DNA of 64,000 nt from Blattamonas nauphoetae (taxonomy: Eukaryota; Preaxostyla; Oxymonadida), in NCBI GenBank assembly GCA_033064195.1, contig JARBJD010000028.1, positions 248,001 to 312,000 on the forward strand. The letters are read 5' to 3'. Each line of letters opens with the position of its first letter. Positions within the stretch are counted from its first letter, which is position 1. The notes below the pieces were generated by a model. That model made no database searches and was not told where the DNA came from. It was given only the letters and a program-made list of their open reading frames with translations. Of the stretch, positions 22,114 to 33,830 are shown piece after piece. Position numbers and translations under genes: made by a program.

Positions 22114-24510
22114 TCACAAAGAATAGAAAATTTCTTCAATTTGACACCAAGGTACTGTGATCCAATGATCGAACCCAACATATGAATAAACAACCAAACA
22201 AACGATTTGACTGGTATAAATCCGAACCATTCGATGTTTGTCAATCAGTATTATTCCGAAAAAAGAGATCAGGAAACATGAACAGATTGACCCTGTTCTC
22301 GGATCGTCGAGGGCGATCGTTCCGAGGTTGTGGCCAGTTCGAGAGAGAAGAACGTGACTGGCGTTGAGTTTGAGCTCGGGAATGGACAAGGAGAGCAGGA
22401 TAATGATCTTCACCATCGTATGCACCCGATCTTCTTGCGGGAGCTAGGAACGAGAATCGGAGAAAAAAGAACATGAAAAGATTCACTGAGACGATGAAAA
22501 GGGAAATGTTGAAAACGACGAGACATACAAATCAGATCAGACGCCACATGGAACACCTCCAACGTCGCACCAGCCATGCACAGAGTGTGTTGATGAACAG
22601 ACGGTCGTTCCGCACGCAGCGGTTGAGGGGCTCGCTTGGCCAGTGTTCTTTTGGGAGTTGGAAGTCAAACACTCGACAGAACCGCAATGCTTCGTCGGAG
22701 AGCATGCGATCCTTGCCCGCGCTGAGACGCTTCATCGTGTCTGTGATGTACTATACGCTGGCGAAGTTGTCGTTGATTCGGATGAGAGTGAAGAAGCACT
22801 TGCACAGAGCAGCATCACTGCCGCAGGGAATGTACAGCGCACTGACCGTCTGCGAGTTAACCACGGCGAGGGCTAAGATGTTTCTGATCGCTGTCATCTG
22901 ACCCATGCACATCTCGGGAATCTGGATTCGCAGATGTTCGTCCCGATCTGTGACAATGACCAACAGCTTTGCGAAGGCGATTCGGAGGTGGATGGAAACA
23001 AGCTGCGATGTGGAGAGAGTGCAGCACGTCGGGATGAATGTTGGGTGTCGGACGATTGCCTCGGCAAGATCCTCTTTCGTCACTTTCATGTTCTGTTGTT
23101 CGTATATCTCAAACAGCTCTCGTTGAACACACTCCCTTTCCCGAAGAGAGGTCAAGTGCTTTTCAGCACCCTTGACGACTGTTTGGGGTGGGTTAGCTCC
23201 CAATAGTTGTCAACAAGGAATGAGAAACTGGAGAGTGTTGACGTGGTTGGTGTGGCTTTCGGACAGAGGCTGTTATCTTCTTCGGACAGAATAAAGTTGA
23301 GGAGGACCCACTTGGCAGTGGGTAGTGGGTTCAGTGATGACTGGGTGCTCGACTCTGGCTCTTCCTCCTTCTCTGCTCGTTCCCTCTCTCGGACCATCGA
23401 CGTGTTGAGCTGATGCAGTGCTTCAGGATCGAGCATCATCGCATCCTGGTCGAAAGTGTCCACCTCCGGATTCTCCGGAAGATCCTGGACATTCTCAGGC
23501 TCTAATTCTCTGTCTTCGTCCTCCTCTTCCTGCTTATTCTTCCCGAAGAGTCGGAAGAAAGCGGAGTCGTGCTTGTCGTCCACGCACTCGACGGGACAGA
23601 GAACTTGGCGAGTGTCGACACGGGATCCTCCGTCTCCAACATGGCCGCCGCTGAGACTGGCGGTGAACCAGATGGAACAGGGATCGTTGATGTTGTTGAG
23701 TGGAGCGAGAGAGGAGATTTGTTTTAGCAGCGTCTGTCGCATGACCTCAGCTTCTGTGAACACCCAATACTCCGGCTCGAACACGATCTGCAGCAGAGTG
23801 TTGTGGAGCACATTCGATTGATGAAGCGATGAAAGTTCGCCAAATTTGCTTCTCGTTCAGTCTGACCGATAAGTATTGATTGTGCGAGAGAAGGAGGGAT
23901 CTGAGAGAGAATGTTGGATAGAAAATGCGGCAGACTTGTCACTTGTTCAACGTCAATTTTAGGGATGACTGAGGAAACACGAGAATCACTTCGAGTGAAG
24001 AGTGACAGTGCTCGTGTGACTGACACTCACGCTGACAGTTTTGTGTCGTTGAGAAATTGGATACTTCCTGGTTTCTGGAGAGACTCAGATTGAGAAGGAG
24101 ACAAAGAAGGAAACCTTTGATCGATTGGGACGGGCTTTTAATCAACAGAAGCTCGGCAGCTCCGAAACCCGCTCCTGCAAAACACGAAATGCAAGCAGCT
24201 GCAAGAGCAACCACTCATCGAGAGAAAGTTGGCATGACGCTGCTGATGAGTGGCGGAGATGCGGAGAGGAGTGACAGAAGTTCGTAGAAGCAGATTGGGA
24301 AGAGTATGACGATGATCTTGTCGCGTACTCGTCTGAATTTGACATCCTACAAAGCAGTGAGGGGAAGAGAGGACATACTCGATCTGTCACCCAATTGTTA
24401 CCCTTTGCGCGCTCGCCTCTCTGCCCCGATTGGTCGATAGAGGAGAGGAAGACGATGAAGAACCGGAGCGAAGAGAAGATGATTTCGACGGAAGCGTGAG
24501 GAGGTTAATA
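22114..24510 (-). pseudogene. Decayed or multi-exon unknown gene
   Basis: Coding-looking minus-strand stretches occur in several frames: 23811-23152 (IVFEPEYWVFTEAEVMRQTL, an acidic Glu/Asp-rich middle, then TAKWVLLNFILSEEDNSLCP) and 23203-22751 (ECVQRELFEIYEQQNMKVTK, RIAFAKLLVIVTDRDEHLRI). They follow each other with a frame change near 23200 that no obvious intron explains. Further pieces lie at 22735-22532 and 24026-23724. I recognise no family. Either it has short introns I could not place, or, more likely, it is a dead copy like its neighbours. Confidence 0.35.
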
Positions 24511-26105
24511 ATGGACGGGAGCTGGTTGTAAATTTGATCGAAGGAGCCACATGTTTGAGTGAGCCGAGTCAGGAAAGATGCTGCGAATGAACGATCGAGT
24601 TCAGAGTATTGTGAGATCTGTCCTTTTATGTGCAGCTGCTTGAAGATGTGCTCCCAAAGCTAAAAAAGAGGAGAGAAGAGTTGTGTGAGAAGAATGCCAA
24701 ACTTCGTTGAACTTTTCGGGGGGTCACCGTTTCCCCAACTCGATGAGAGTGAGGAGGCTGAAATGCTGGAAGAGAGGAAGCTCAACTCGCACGATCTTCA
24801 AACAGAAAGAGAAAAAATGAGGAGAACGATAAATGTACCAAATCTCTCGTCTCCTCCGAGGAAGGAGCTGAGCAGAAGTTCAGTTGCCGTTCGTTGGTAG
24901 AATCAGAGTTGTCTATGAAGTCTTTTCTGTCGAAAATAGAGAAAATGAGGGGAGCACACTCCATCTGTGCATCTTCATGGAGTCATCAACCAGTTCATGT
25001 CACCTTTCGAAAAAGACTGAACATTCGGGGTGATGTGGGAAGATCTCCCAATCCCATCCCCTGGGATTTTAGGGATTGTTGGGAATCGCGATGTGACTGC
25101 CATAATGTTGATGAACTAATTGAAAGTTGCAAGAATATGGTCGTTTTCACAAATGGGATTTTCTGGGATTGTTTGTGGAAATAAGGGTTGATCATGAACA
25201 ATTGGTGCCAGACCACCTGAGTTTGCCGATTATTGGTTGATTCCGTCTGCTGTATCTCACATTAATGTAAATTTCAAGTCAAATCTCAAACCAAAGCTTG
25301 CAAAAAGGAAGTTTCGTAAAAACAAATTGTGGATGGGATTTTTTTGGGATTTCTAGGAAAAAAGTGGGATTCGAGTGGGAGATGGGTGGGATCGTAACAT
25401 GTCTATTTTTTTACTGAGTTTCGACTGTGATTCACAGCTTGGGGATGTATTGTCCATGATGGCTTTCATCAGGACTTCATCTTCCTCTATGTTAATTTTC
25501 TGTTGGTGAGTATGGAAAAGAAAAGGAAAATTAAACCTGTTTCGAGGCCGGTCTCCGACGAGTTGGTGCTCTCGGTCTTCCATTTATTGTGTCGAAGCGG
25601 GAGTGTGCGTAGTAGAAGCCTCCCTCTTCGACACGGAAGCCGAAGGTTTGTGTTTCGTGGAGACTACATACCTGCGAAACACACTGCATCAACCTAACCT
25701 TGTCATCATTATTCCTCATTTCGTTGTACAAATGAGATAGTGATGACAATAATGAAGTGAATTTTGCTAAAGTGAAAAAGAATGAGAGAAAAGAGATACA
25801 AACTGTTATAATGAGCTTGTACAATCTGCCTAATTGGTATCAGTTCCCGACGACTATCCAGAGCTCGGATGAGAGGAGCTGCTGGATAGTCACTATGCTG
25901 TTTCAAGAGAAGGTCATAAATCGCCTTCCCGTGGGTACTTGTTGTCGAATCTGATTTTGAGAGGTATTCTTGCATCCTGAAGGAAATTCTTGATGGGATA
26001 GTTAGTTTTAGGTTTCTAGAGAAAATGTGTTGGGATGCGACACAAAGAGACAACAAAGGTCTCAATCAACCCACAAGTCAGTTTTCGTTCATATGTTCAA
26101 CCACA
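24511..26105. other. Region without a convincing gene
   Basis: Short frames on both strands (24685-24900 plus, 25531-25824 minus, 25709-26065 minus) lack supporting features. TGGGATT motifs are scattered at 25060-25390. Nothing else can be called. Confidence 0.35.
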
Positions 26106-26112
26106 TCAGCTC

Positions 26113-26795
26113 TGTAAATCAACCTCGCATTGCCCTCTTCCCACCTCCAATCCACCTCGAACGACCCTCTTCCCACCTGCAATCGACCTCGCATTGCCCT
26201 CTTCCCACCTCCAATCGACCTCGTATTGCCCTCTTCCCACCTCCAATCGACCTCGCATTATCCTCTTCCCACCTCCAATCGACCTCGCGTTGCCCTCTTC
26301 CCACCTCCAATCGACCTCGCGTTGCCCTCTTCCCACCTCCAATCGACCTCGTATTGCCCTCTTCCCACCTCCAATCGACCTCATTATGCCCACTCTTCCC
26401 CTCCAATCGACCTCATTATGCCCACTCTTCCCCTCCAATCGACCTCATTATGCCCACTCTTCCCCTCCAATCGACCTCATTATGCCCACTCTTCCCCTCC
26501 AATCGACCTCATTATGCCCACTCTTCCCCTCCAATCGACCTCATTATGCCCACTCTTCCCCTCCAATCGACCTCATTATGCCCACTCTTCCCTCCAATCG
26601 ACCTCATTATGCCCACTCTTCCCTCCAATCGACCTCATTATGCCCACTCTTCCCCTCCAATCGACCTCATTATGCCCACTCTTCCCCTCCAATCGACCTC
26701 ATTATGCCCACTCTTCCCCTCCAATCGACCTCATTATGCCCACTCTTCCCCTCCAATCGACCTCATTATGCCCACTCTTCCCCTCCAATCGACCT
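26113..26795. repeat. 32-bp minisatellite with two unit types
   Basis: The first part (26113-26380) is about eight copies of a 32-mer containing CCCTCTTCCCACCTCCAATC. The second part (26381-26795) is about thirteen copies of a related 32-mer containing ATGCCCACTCTTCCCCTCCA, two of them one base short. Both share the CTCCAATCGACCTC segment, so one type replaced the other inside a single array. All plus-strand frames are open through it, an effect of the repeat rather than evidence of coding. Confidence 0.9.
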
Positions 26796-29250
26796 GAATG
26801 TACCCACCTCACCTCTCCAACAGCCCTCACCCTCTTCATAACAACGTTTCGTCTTTCTCTATTTCACATTCCATTCCGAGCCGTCTTCTCCACTATTTCA
26901 CACCTATATAACCCACTATTTCACACCGGTAAAACCCAAACCTCAATTTGATGGGATTTCCTCCGTCAACATCATTCTCGACTCTGACGTCGCTCAACAT
27001 GCATTCCACCTGTATGATCCAGCCAGTCCTCGTCTTTTCGACAACAGCGAACAGAAAAAATAAGAAACACAGAACGAAAGTTTGCTTATGACCCAGGAAG
27101 ACGTCAATTTCATCCCAGTAAAACATCTTTTTATTACAGCGCTTCCTGTCGTATTTCCATCCGCTCCCTGAGCACATTCGCGCATTAGTCCAAATTGTTA
27201 GAATCAGCTCCCACAAACCCTTTCATTTTCATTCCTTCGAAACCGATGAAATGGATCATTCCCACCGCCACTGTCCTGCGGAAATAATGCTTCCCATCCC
27301 CAGTATCATCACCCAATGATGTAGAGGGACATGAATTCGGCTTTTTCTTTGCCAACACGCAGACAGCCCTGCCACTGATGATCCGTTTCACAGCTTCCTC
27401 GTCAAGCTTCCTTCTCACCCATCTTTCGCAGACAAAGGGAATCACATTGTCCTCGCTTTTTTTTCCGTCGATTTAGCAGCCGTCTGTTATCAACCCTCCT
27501 GTCTACTGCAGCATTTCACCTGCATTCATCTCAACACATCAGCAAACCCCATCGCCAGCCATCCTTCTCGACCCCAACCTCTCCCAAACCCCAACCCTCT
27601 GCACTCTGCCGTATTCTCCCTTCGCAAGCTGAATGGCAATCGACTCTCTCCGACAGAGTCGGAGATTATTGATGGAGAAGCCCCAGGCACCAAAACACCT
27701 CTGCTCAGCTTGGAACGAAAGCGATTGAACAGCAGCGTCCACACACAACCAACAGAAGGGGATCATTCTCAACAGGAAGACCGGATACTCCCAGTATGGA
27801 TCACATTCCCTGACAATCTTAATACCGTCACTACGAAAAATGCAGAACAGAAGAACATCTTTTCTGATCATTTAGATCTGGAATACCGACTCTTCAGGAA
27901 CCAAGAAAGCTAAGATTGATCTGCTCGTCATTCGCCTCTGAAGGATAAGATGATGAAACCCAAACCGGCTTATTGCAACATACAGACCATACTCACTCAT
28001 TTAATAAGTTGAAAGTCGGAAATCATCATCGTTTTACGTCTCACACAACAAGAATCAATCTACCATCATTTCTTGGAAACAGTTTCAGTTACAACACGTT
28101 TGAACGACATCATCGCTAAATTCTTTCAATTACATGATGAATAAGAGCCGTTTATCGCCTCACTATTGTGTTAGCCGGAGATGGAACTTGTTCGGAGAAA
28201 AGGAGATTTTGGGCAGCAATCAGGTGAAATGACTGACACTACCATGATATGAAGAATTCGGGAAAATGAGAAACAGTTGAGACTTGGTTGTTATTGAACG
28301 AGAGACTTCCAGAATCCTCGCTTTTCTCTAAGCTGTGTGTGGTTCGAAGTCAGGTGTCATCTGGACGCTGGAAAGGATAATTTTGTGCAATTGGATCATG
28401 GATGCATTTGTAATGTTCAAGTTGGGGCATTCAAGTCCGCGAACGAGGACAGAGAGAGTGTTTTGTTCGATGAGGTGTTTACTCTAGTCTGTGGTTCCTT
28501 GTAACATGTCACGTCGCTACAAATGTATCCTCAACACTATCCACTTGGAATCTTCCAATTTCTCGATCTGCGATCTGTTCAATCCTTCTTTAGAATCGTG
28601 GAAATCGCATTGGGACTGTCGTCAGCGACAATTTGAACCAGCAAGCAGCAACTGTGCCCAAACTCGCCCAATAATTCAGATCGAAGAATTTTGGCAAGAG
28701 TATTGTATATCCTATTAACGAAAACAGCCGACTTATTGATTTGAAGAAGCGTTTGGATATCTTGATGACCAAACTCAATGGCCACAGAGTCGACTGCGCT
28801 TAGAGAGCTGATTTAATCTGGTTGACTGGATCCATGAATATTACTCAGCTTCATTGATGCATTCAGGCGTGTTGGAGTGCGATGGGTGTTTGGGATGTGG
28901 CAGACACTTGTGTCTTCTGTTTTATTTTCTGTGCCAAAGGAGTCTGTGGCTTTGATGATGTAGCAGTGGGCGTGGTTTTAGCTTTTGGTCAACCAACTGA
29001 TGACGTTTGTTGTGGAATGGATGGAGACGATGGGAGAGAAAATGGTCAATAAGATGAAGTGGAAAGCAGACTTTTGAGCTGGCAAATGACGTTGTTGTCG
29101 TAAAAAGTGTTCTTGTTGGAGATCATTCAGTGCGGACAGCTGCGATCCTGCGTCAGGATGTTGATTGTAGACTCTCCGATCTGCGACCGAAAGAACGACA
29201 AATAATGAACGAACATAACAGAGAAACAGCGTGAATTATCAAGAATTCCA
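26796..29250. other. Region with only unrecognised frames
   Basis: Minus-strand frames at 26893-27216, 27185-27445 (VKRIISGRAVCVLAKKK, then AVGMIHFIGFEGMKMKGFVG) and 27539-27871 may be remnants of one gene. Their codon content looks plausible, but no family is recognised. From 27915 to 29250 I see no supported gene, RNA or repeat. Confidence 0.3.
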
Positions 29251-29252
29251 TA

Positions 29253-29620
29253 TTAAGAATATATCCCATGTGGTCGGGCTGTTACCTGGTTTGAATGATA
29301 GGCTTCGCTGAAAATCTCCAGAACATAGACTCTGTTCAGATATGTTGTCAGTAGGGATGTGTGGATATGCTTGGATAAGCTGAGATGAAAGGACAAGTTA
29401 GTAGTCGACATAAAAGAAGTTTGATGAGACGGACTACAAAATAGAGATATGCGAATAGGAAGCTCCTTCTCTGACTCCATCTGGTACGTCAGACCCTCTG
29501 AGCGCAGGTAGATGCTCTGCTGCATCTTAAGCCCGATGATGTCGTCGAAGATGAGGATGAAGCCCACTTTCTGCTTGATCGCCCCGAATTCCGTGTCGAT
29601 TTGAGCAGATGCAGTCTACA
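29253..29620 (-). pseudogene. Coding remnant, possibly linked to the anoctamin gene
   Basis: Encodes FGAIKQKVGFILIFDDIIGL and YLRSEGLTYQMESEKELPIR. It follows the anoctamin remnant on the same strand and could be a downstream exon, but the similarity is not clear enough to be sure. Confidence 0.25.
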
Positions 29621-29789
29621 ATCATGAGTGCATAAGAAATGAATCGAAGAATGCACAGAAACAAGATAAACGAAGAAAGAAAGCTGAAACCAGGTGAGAT
29701 ATGTTTAAGGGGTTGGATCGATTAGAAGCAAGTTAAAATGTGAAAAATTAATACGCACCAAATGAAGAAGTGAAAGCACCTTGATTAAG

Positions 29790-32134
29790 GATGCTTTTTC
29801 TTCTTGAGTTCGGGGGGAATGTCAAGGATTTGCTTCTTCTTCCGTTCTTCTTGTTTTCTGTAGAACTCCTCCATGTCCGTCTTGAATCGCTTCCTCTCAC
29901 GCTCCTTCTTATCGTTTTATTTGACAAGGCTGAGCATATCCTCTTACATTTTCTGAAAAAGGGAAATGAATTTGAGGAAGAGAAAGTAAGTCACCTCGTC
30001 CTCTTTGATCGATCTGCGCACCATTCTCGGGACCGCACTGACAGACAGCGCAATCGCCGCACGGACTGCCAGAAACAAGTTCTCCAGTGCCAACGCAGCA
30101 AGAAACTGGATGAAGAAAACAAACGCTGCGTTGTCTGCAGTGGTTGGAGTGTAGCCTCCCGTGAAGAGGTCGGTCAGCTTGGCGCGGAAACAGTAATACA
30201 GCTCGAGTGTGGTGAGCGGGATGGAGGCCCAGATGATCGTCGTGATCGACGTTTCCATCCACGACGTGTTTGGGCGAGTCGACGGGATCGGGTGTTGCTT
30301 TGTGTTGAGCAGCTTGTACCGCGCGGAGAGGGTGTCGAGCACGCCGCTGATGAGAGCCACGAGGGACGAGAGGGGCGAAATCGGAGTGAAGAAGGCGATC
30401 TGCAGGATGTAGTTCAGCTTGTCCAGATACTGCTGCACGTAATCGTACTTGCCCTTCGACTGCTCAAACTCGACTTCCGACATGCGTTTGTTGTACTCGT
30501 TCTCGTACTCCCTGAACTCCCTCCGCTTCTCCCGCAGCTCCAGCATCAGCTCGCGTGGCACCACAGTCATTTTGGTGGACTGCCTGACCTTCTTCTTTTC
30601 TTTCTTCCCCTTCCGCCCCCGCACGTCGTCTGCTGTCTCCATTGTGTTCAGCCTGCTTTGTGTCTGGCTATACAGGTCTTGGCTCATCAGGTCCATACCG
30701 GGTGTTGGGGTGTTGAAGCGCGACTGGTCGTCGTCCAAGTTCTTCACAGCGCCCTCTTCTTCCGTTCGTAGTGTCGTGTTTGTGCTCGTCTCCTCCACAC
30801 AGGGACACTCCCGATCAGATTGCCAATGACAGTGTGTCCGAGCTCCCTCTTCAGGAACTGGAGGATGAGGAGGATGTTCGCACGAAGAGTGAGCTGCTTG
30901 AAGCGCTCGTCCTCGTTGGACGCTCTTCCCAGATCGGCTCTGGGCAAGATGATGAAGAACGAGAACGACGAGTTCACCAGCAGAAACACAACCATCTTCA
31001 TCGTATACCACAATTCGTGCTTTTCCGACCGTTTGTGATTCTCAAACTCGGTCAGCCACACCGCCACTCGTCCATACAGTGACCACAGTACCATCTGCAG
31101 CACTCCGTTGATCAGGCTAGGCTTGCATCGGACGAGGAACAGCACAGCCTCCGAATCTGCCTGGACATGAAATGTGCTGACAAGGTCTGCCTCGTAGAAC
31201 ACAGTCGCCCACTGCCCCGCAATCGAGAGAGCGAGGAAGATGGCACTGACGATCCAGCTTACCACGGTCCGACACACTTTGAGTCGGGTGGGGTAGACAC
31301 GTTCGGTGTGGCCGGTGATGTCTGAGAACTGCATCTTTCCGATGAACACGGGTCGGATCATGTCTGGCTCGGTTGGTTTGAGGGAGTTTGTGTCGTACAG
31401 GCTGCGCGCGTTCTTTCGGCGCCAGAGACGGTCGAAAATGGAAGACCGGACGAAGATGATGACAACATCGACGAGCTACGCAATTGTTCGTGCAGTGCCT
31501 GTCCTGTCCACCTGGTCGAGGACGAAGACGACGATCCCAACCAATGCGAGGATGGAGAGTGACTTGATGAGGTATTCGTTGAACGCGAACTGTGCTGCAA
31601 CCCTCTCAACCGAAATAGCTGGCAAGTGCATTGGGTGGCGTTCCTAGCCCGAACTTGTACCACTTCCACACCGACTTGAGGGATGAGGCTGTCCCCAAAA
31701 GGAATGTCTCCAAATTTATCGTCGTTGGTAACCTCTATGGAAGTGAGGAGCGACCAGGCAAGTCACTTTCGCTCGGAAGGGTAGAAAAACACATTTGACC
31801 GATCAATCCCCGGAAAATCTTTTCTGTGCTGAACGATGAATTCGATGATGCCGGTGTCATCTTCGTTCGTGACGAACTCTTCTTTGAGAACCTTTTTGAT
31901 GTGGAGACGTTCCGCTTCGATACACAAGGCCTCAAATATGGCAGAAATTCGAAGAAGAATGTTCTTTCCGTCAACGCTCTTCTGTTCGTCGAAAGCGATT
32001 CTTCGGTCTGCGAGCTTGGTCATGATGAGCTGCTTGACTTTCTCAATGTCTTTGCTGGTCTTCTGCTTCGACTTGGAAAAGAGTGCCACCTCGTTGACAT
32101 CATCGTTGTTTTCAGTTTGTGCGACCTCTGCCAT
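29790..32134 (-). pseudogene. Anoctamin (TMEM16) family gene, broken
   Basis: Reads from an N-terminal cytosolic part (MAEVAQTENNDDVNEVALFS at 32134; IFEALCIEAERLHIKK) through FNEYLIKSLSILALVGIVVF (~31590), FVRSSIFDRLWRRKNA (~31440), MIRPVFIGKMQFSDITGHTE (31361) and LTEFENHKRSEKHELWYTMK, to YDYVQQYLDKLNYILQIAFF and the Lys/Glu-rich C-terminus near 29792. These match, in order, the anoctamin core: the segment before TM4, the RPxF...SPITG motif, the LTxxENHRT motif and the late TM helices. Anoctamins are calcium-activated channels or lipid scramblases of the plasma membrane. The coding runs change frame near 31620 and 30800, an in-frame TAG interrupts at about 31480 (after GTARTIA), and the frame also breaks near 31762. 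I therefore call it a pseudogene, though sequencing error cannot be excluded. Confidence 0.7.
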
Positions 32135-32145
32135 TTCAGCCTCTT

Positions 32146-32722
32146 TTACTGCTTTTTCGTACTTTTGGTCTGTTGGTGTTCTCGTCGTTCTCTCGACTGT
32201 TCCAGCCGGATCTGTGCAATCTCGTCGTCAACCAAGTCTCCAGCACTTTTGTTAGCATCGCATTCGAGGTTCTCCGGGAGGTCTACCACTTTTAGCACAG
32301 ACGTTCGAGCAGGCGCTTGATAACGTGTCTGTCTTCGGTTTTTTTCTTTAGATTTTTTCTTCTGGATATTCGAGATGAGAATGGATGTGATGAGTGAGAG
32401 AATGCGGGGTAGAGAACAGAAGATTCCATACGGCTGCCTCTTCAAGGATTTTTGTCTCTTTCTCTTTGAACGATGGATGCTCTGTATTTTCAAAGACCAA
32501 CATATAGTCAACAATCTCAATTGGCTGTGAAGCTTCGTGGAGTTTGATAAGATCCTTCAGCTCGACATCGTCTGCATTGGTGAGAGCCTTCGGGAACGGG
32601 TGGTTAGCGTGTGTGAGATTGGAAGAGCAAAAATGAATGAATGGAAAATAATGAAGACCGAGAGATAAAAACTTTGACGACGAGTGGAAGGGTTCGAAGG
32701 GTATTAATCCAGAGATGACCAT
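32146..32722 (-). pseudogene. Possible 5' exons of the anoctamin gene
   Basis: Minus-strand frames encode VLKVVDLPENLECDANKSAG followed by a charged stretch (EQSRERREHQQTKSTKK) immediately upstream of the anoctamin N-terminus, and farther up ALTNADDVELKDLIKLHEAS. The position and strand fit 5' exons. No domain is visible. Confidence 0.3.
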
Positions 32723-33024
32723 ATTTGGCCTCCTTTTTATGATTCACTTCATGACCAGATCCAGAGTGACCTAAGTCAGATATGGACAATAAGCAATGCG
32801 TAACAAAGACAGACCTGGGATGATATGAATGGTGGTCGATTGGGTACCCTAAAATCTGAGATTGAAGTGAGATGACGAAATATATAGAACAGACTGTTTC
32901 CAGGATACTGATGGCCAATTAATTCATGACAAAACTGCAGTAGACAGACAGCGAAATCGGAAAACACCCTTTTCAGGAATCCTCGGACATAACATCACGA
33001 TTATGGTTCGATCACACAACATTT
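32723..33024. other. Short spacer before the 10.5 kb element
   Basis: No supported gene or repeat. Confidence 0.4.
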
Positions 33025-33032
33025 GTCAATAG

Positions 33033-33601
33033 GGGTTATTCTATTGTGAGGTGAAAATCTCGAAGTGAGGTGAAAATCTCGAAGTGAGGTGAAAATCTCA
33101 AAGTGAGGTGAAAATCTCAGAGTGAGGTGAAAATCTCAGAATTGAGGTGAAAATCTCGGAAATGAGGTGAAAAAAATTTCAAATATCTTTTAAGCCGTTG
33201 ATCACAATTTTGATACCAGTCTAGTCGAGTTGGTTATGACTCCGGCTTAACACACGACAGGTCGGGGGTTCGAGCCCTGTCATCGGCATTTTTTCTTTTT
33301 TTTGATCAATCCACCTCACATCTATTCAGACAATATTTCATTCAAAAATAATCTCACTTCATCTTTTTCGGTCTAATTTGTGAGGATCGCGAGATCAGAC
33401 CATTCACCTGAAAAACGAGAATCGCGAAGAAATTCACCTTTAAAATGGAGAAGACAATGCAAATAATGTGAAATGTTGGACGAAATGGTCGATACCAGAC
33501 TGTGCGAAGACCGTGAACAGCTAAAAGAGTTCTTGAAGGCTGAGCGCGAACGATCGGATCTGGAAGCGTTCGTATTATGGCAGACATGTTGAGTGGACGT
33601 C
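33033..33601 (+). repeat. Left long terminal inverted repeat
   Basis: Inverted copy of 43010-43553. Six GTGAGGTGAAAATCTC repeats at 33046-33160, then the tRNA-like sequence, then the gene end at 33354-33601. Confidence 0.85.
33215..33288 (+). tRNA. tRNA-like sequence, AAC anticodon position (probable pseudo-tRNA)
   Basis: A D-arm GTCG...TGAC with the GTTGG loop, a CTTAACACA anticodon-loop region that would read Val (AAC), and a perfect B box GGTTCGAGCCC are present, followed by a T-run usable as a Pol III terminator. However, the acceptor and anticodon stems do not pair: the 3' side ends CATCGGCA while the 5' side is not its complement. It is most likely a degenerate or chimeric tRNA. The same sequence occurs in the other terminus. 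Confidence 0.5.
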
Positions 33602-33830
33602 TATGGATAGTGTCCGATCGAGTTCTGTTGGATCTGGAGAAAGTGTTGTGCTTGTCAGAGTGTGAGCTGGTGTGCTGTCCATTGGAGTGTTGATGATCAG
33701 GTGAATGTGAGGGATGGGCGTAGGATATCCTGCCACAGACGATGATGAATGAAAATTGAAGGGAGGAGCGACGGCAAGCTTGGGATGAGCGGAAGGGGGA
33801 TGGGGAGTGAGGAGAGAAGAGTGATGACAC
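33354..33830 (-). CDS. Hypothetical gene end carried in the left terminus
   Basis: The last ~77 codons (MSAIIRTLPDPIVRAQPSRT and onward to QIRPKKMK) are identical to those at the right terminus (ending at 43251), where different sequence precedes them. A GTGAAT...TTTTTCAG segment inside could be a short intron. No family is recognised. Because the two copies have unrelated upstream parts, the shared part belongs to the terminus rather than to the host gene at either side. Confidence 0.3.
   Translation of the reverse strand: MSSLFSPHSPSPFRSSQACRRSSLQFSFIIVCGRISYAHPSHSPDHQHSNGQHTSSHSDKHNTFSRSNRTRSDTIHRRPLNMSAIIRTLPDPIVRAQPSRTLLAVHGLRTVWYRPFRPTFHIICIVFSILKVNFFAILVFQVNGLISRSSQIRPKKMK

Noticed and set aside
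26027-26951. Proline-rich protein repeat
   Set aside because: Three frames of the same strand are equally open through a 32-bp tandem repeat, and 32 is not a multiple of three.
29791-30829. Plus-strand frame of 326 codons opposite the anoctamin gene
   Set aside because: It is the shadow of the minus-strand coding sequence, which has clear anoctamin motifs.
33215-33288. Functional tRNA-Val
   Set aside because: The acceptor and anticodon stems do not pair, although the internal promoter boxes are good.
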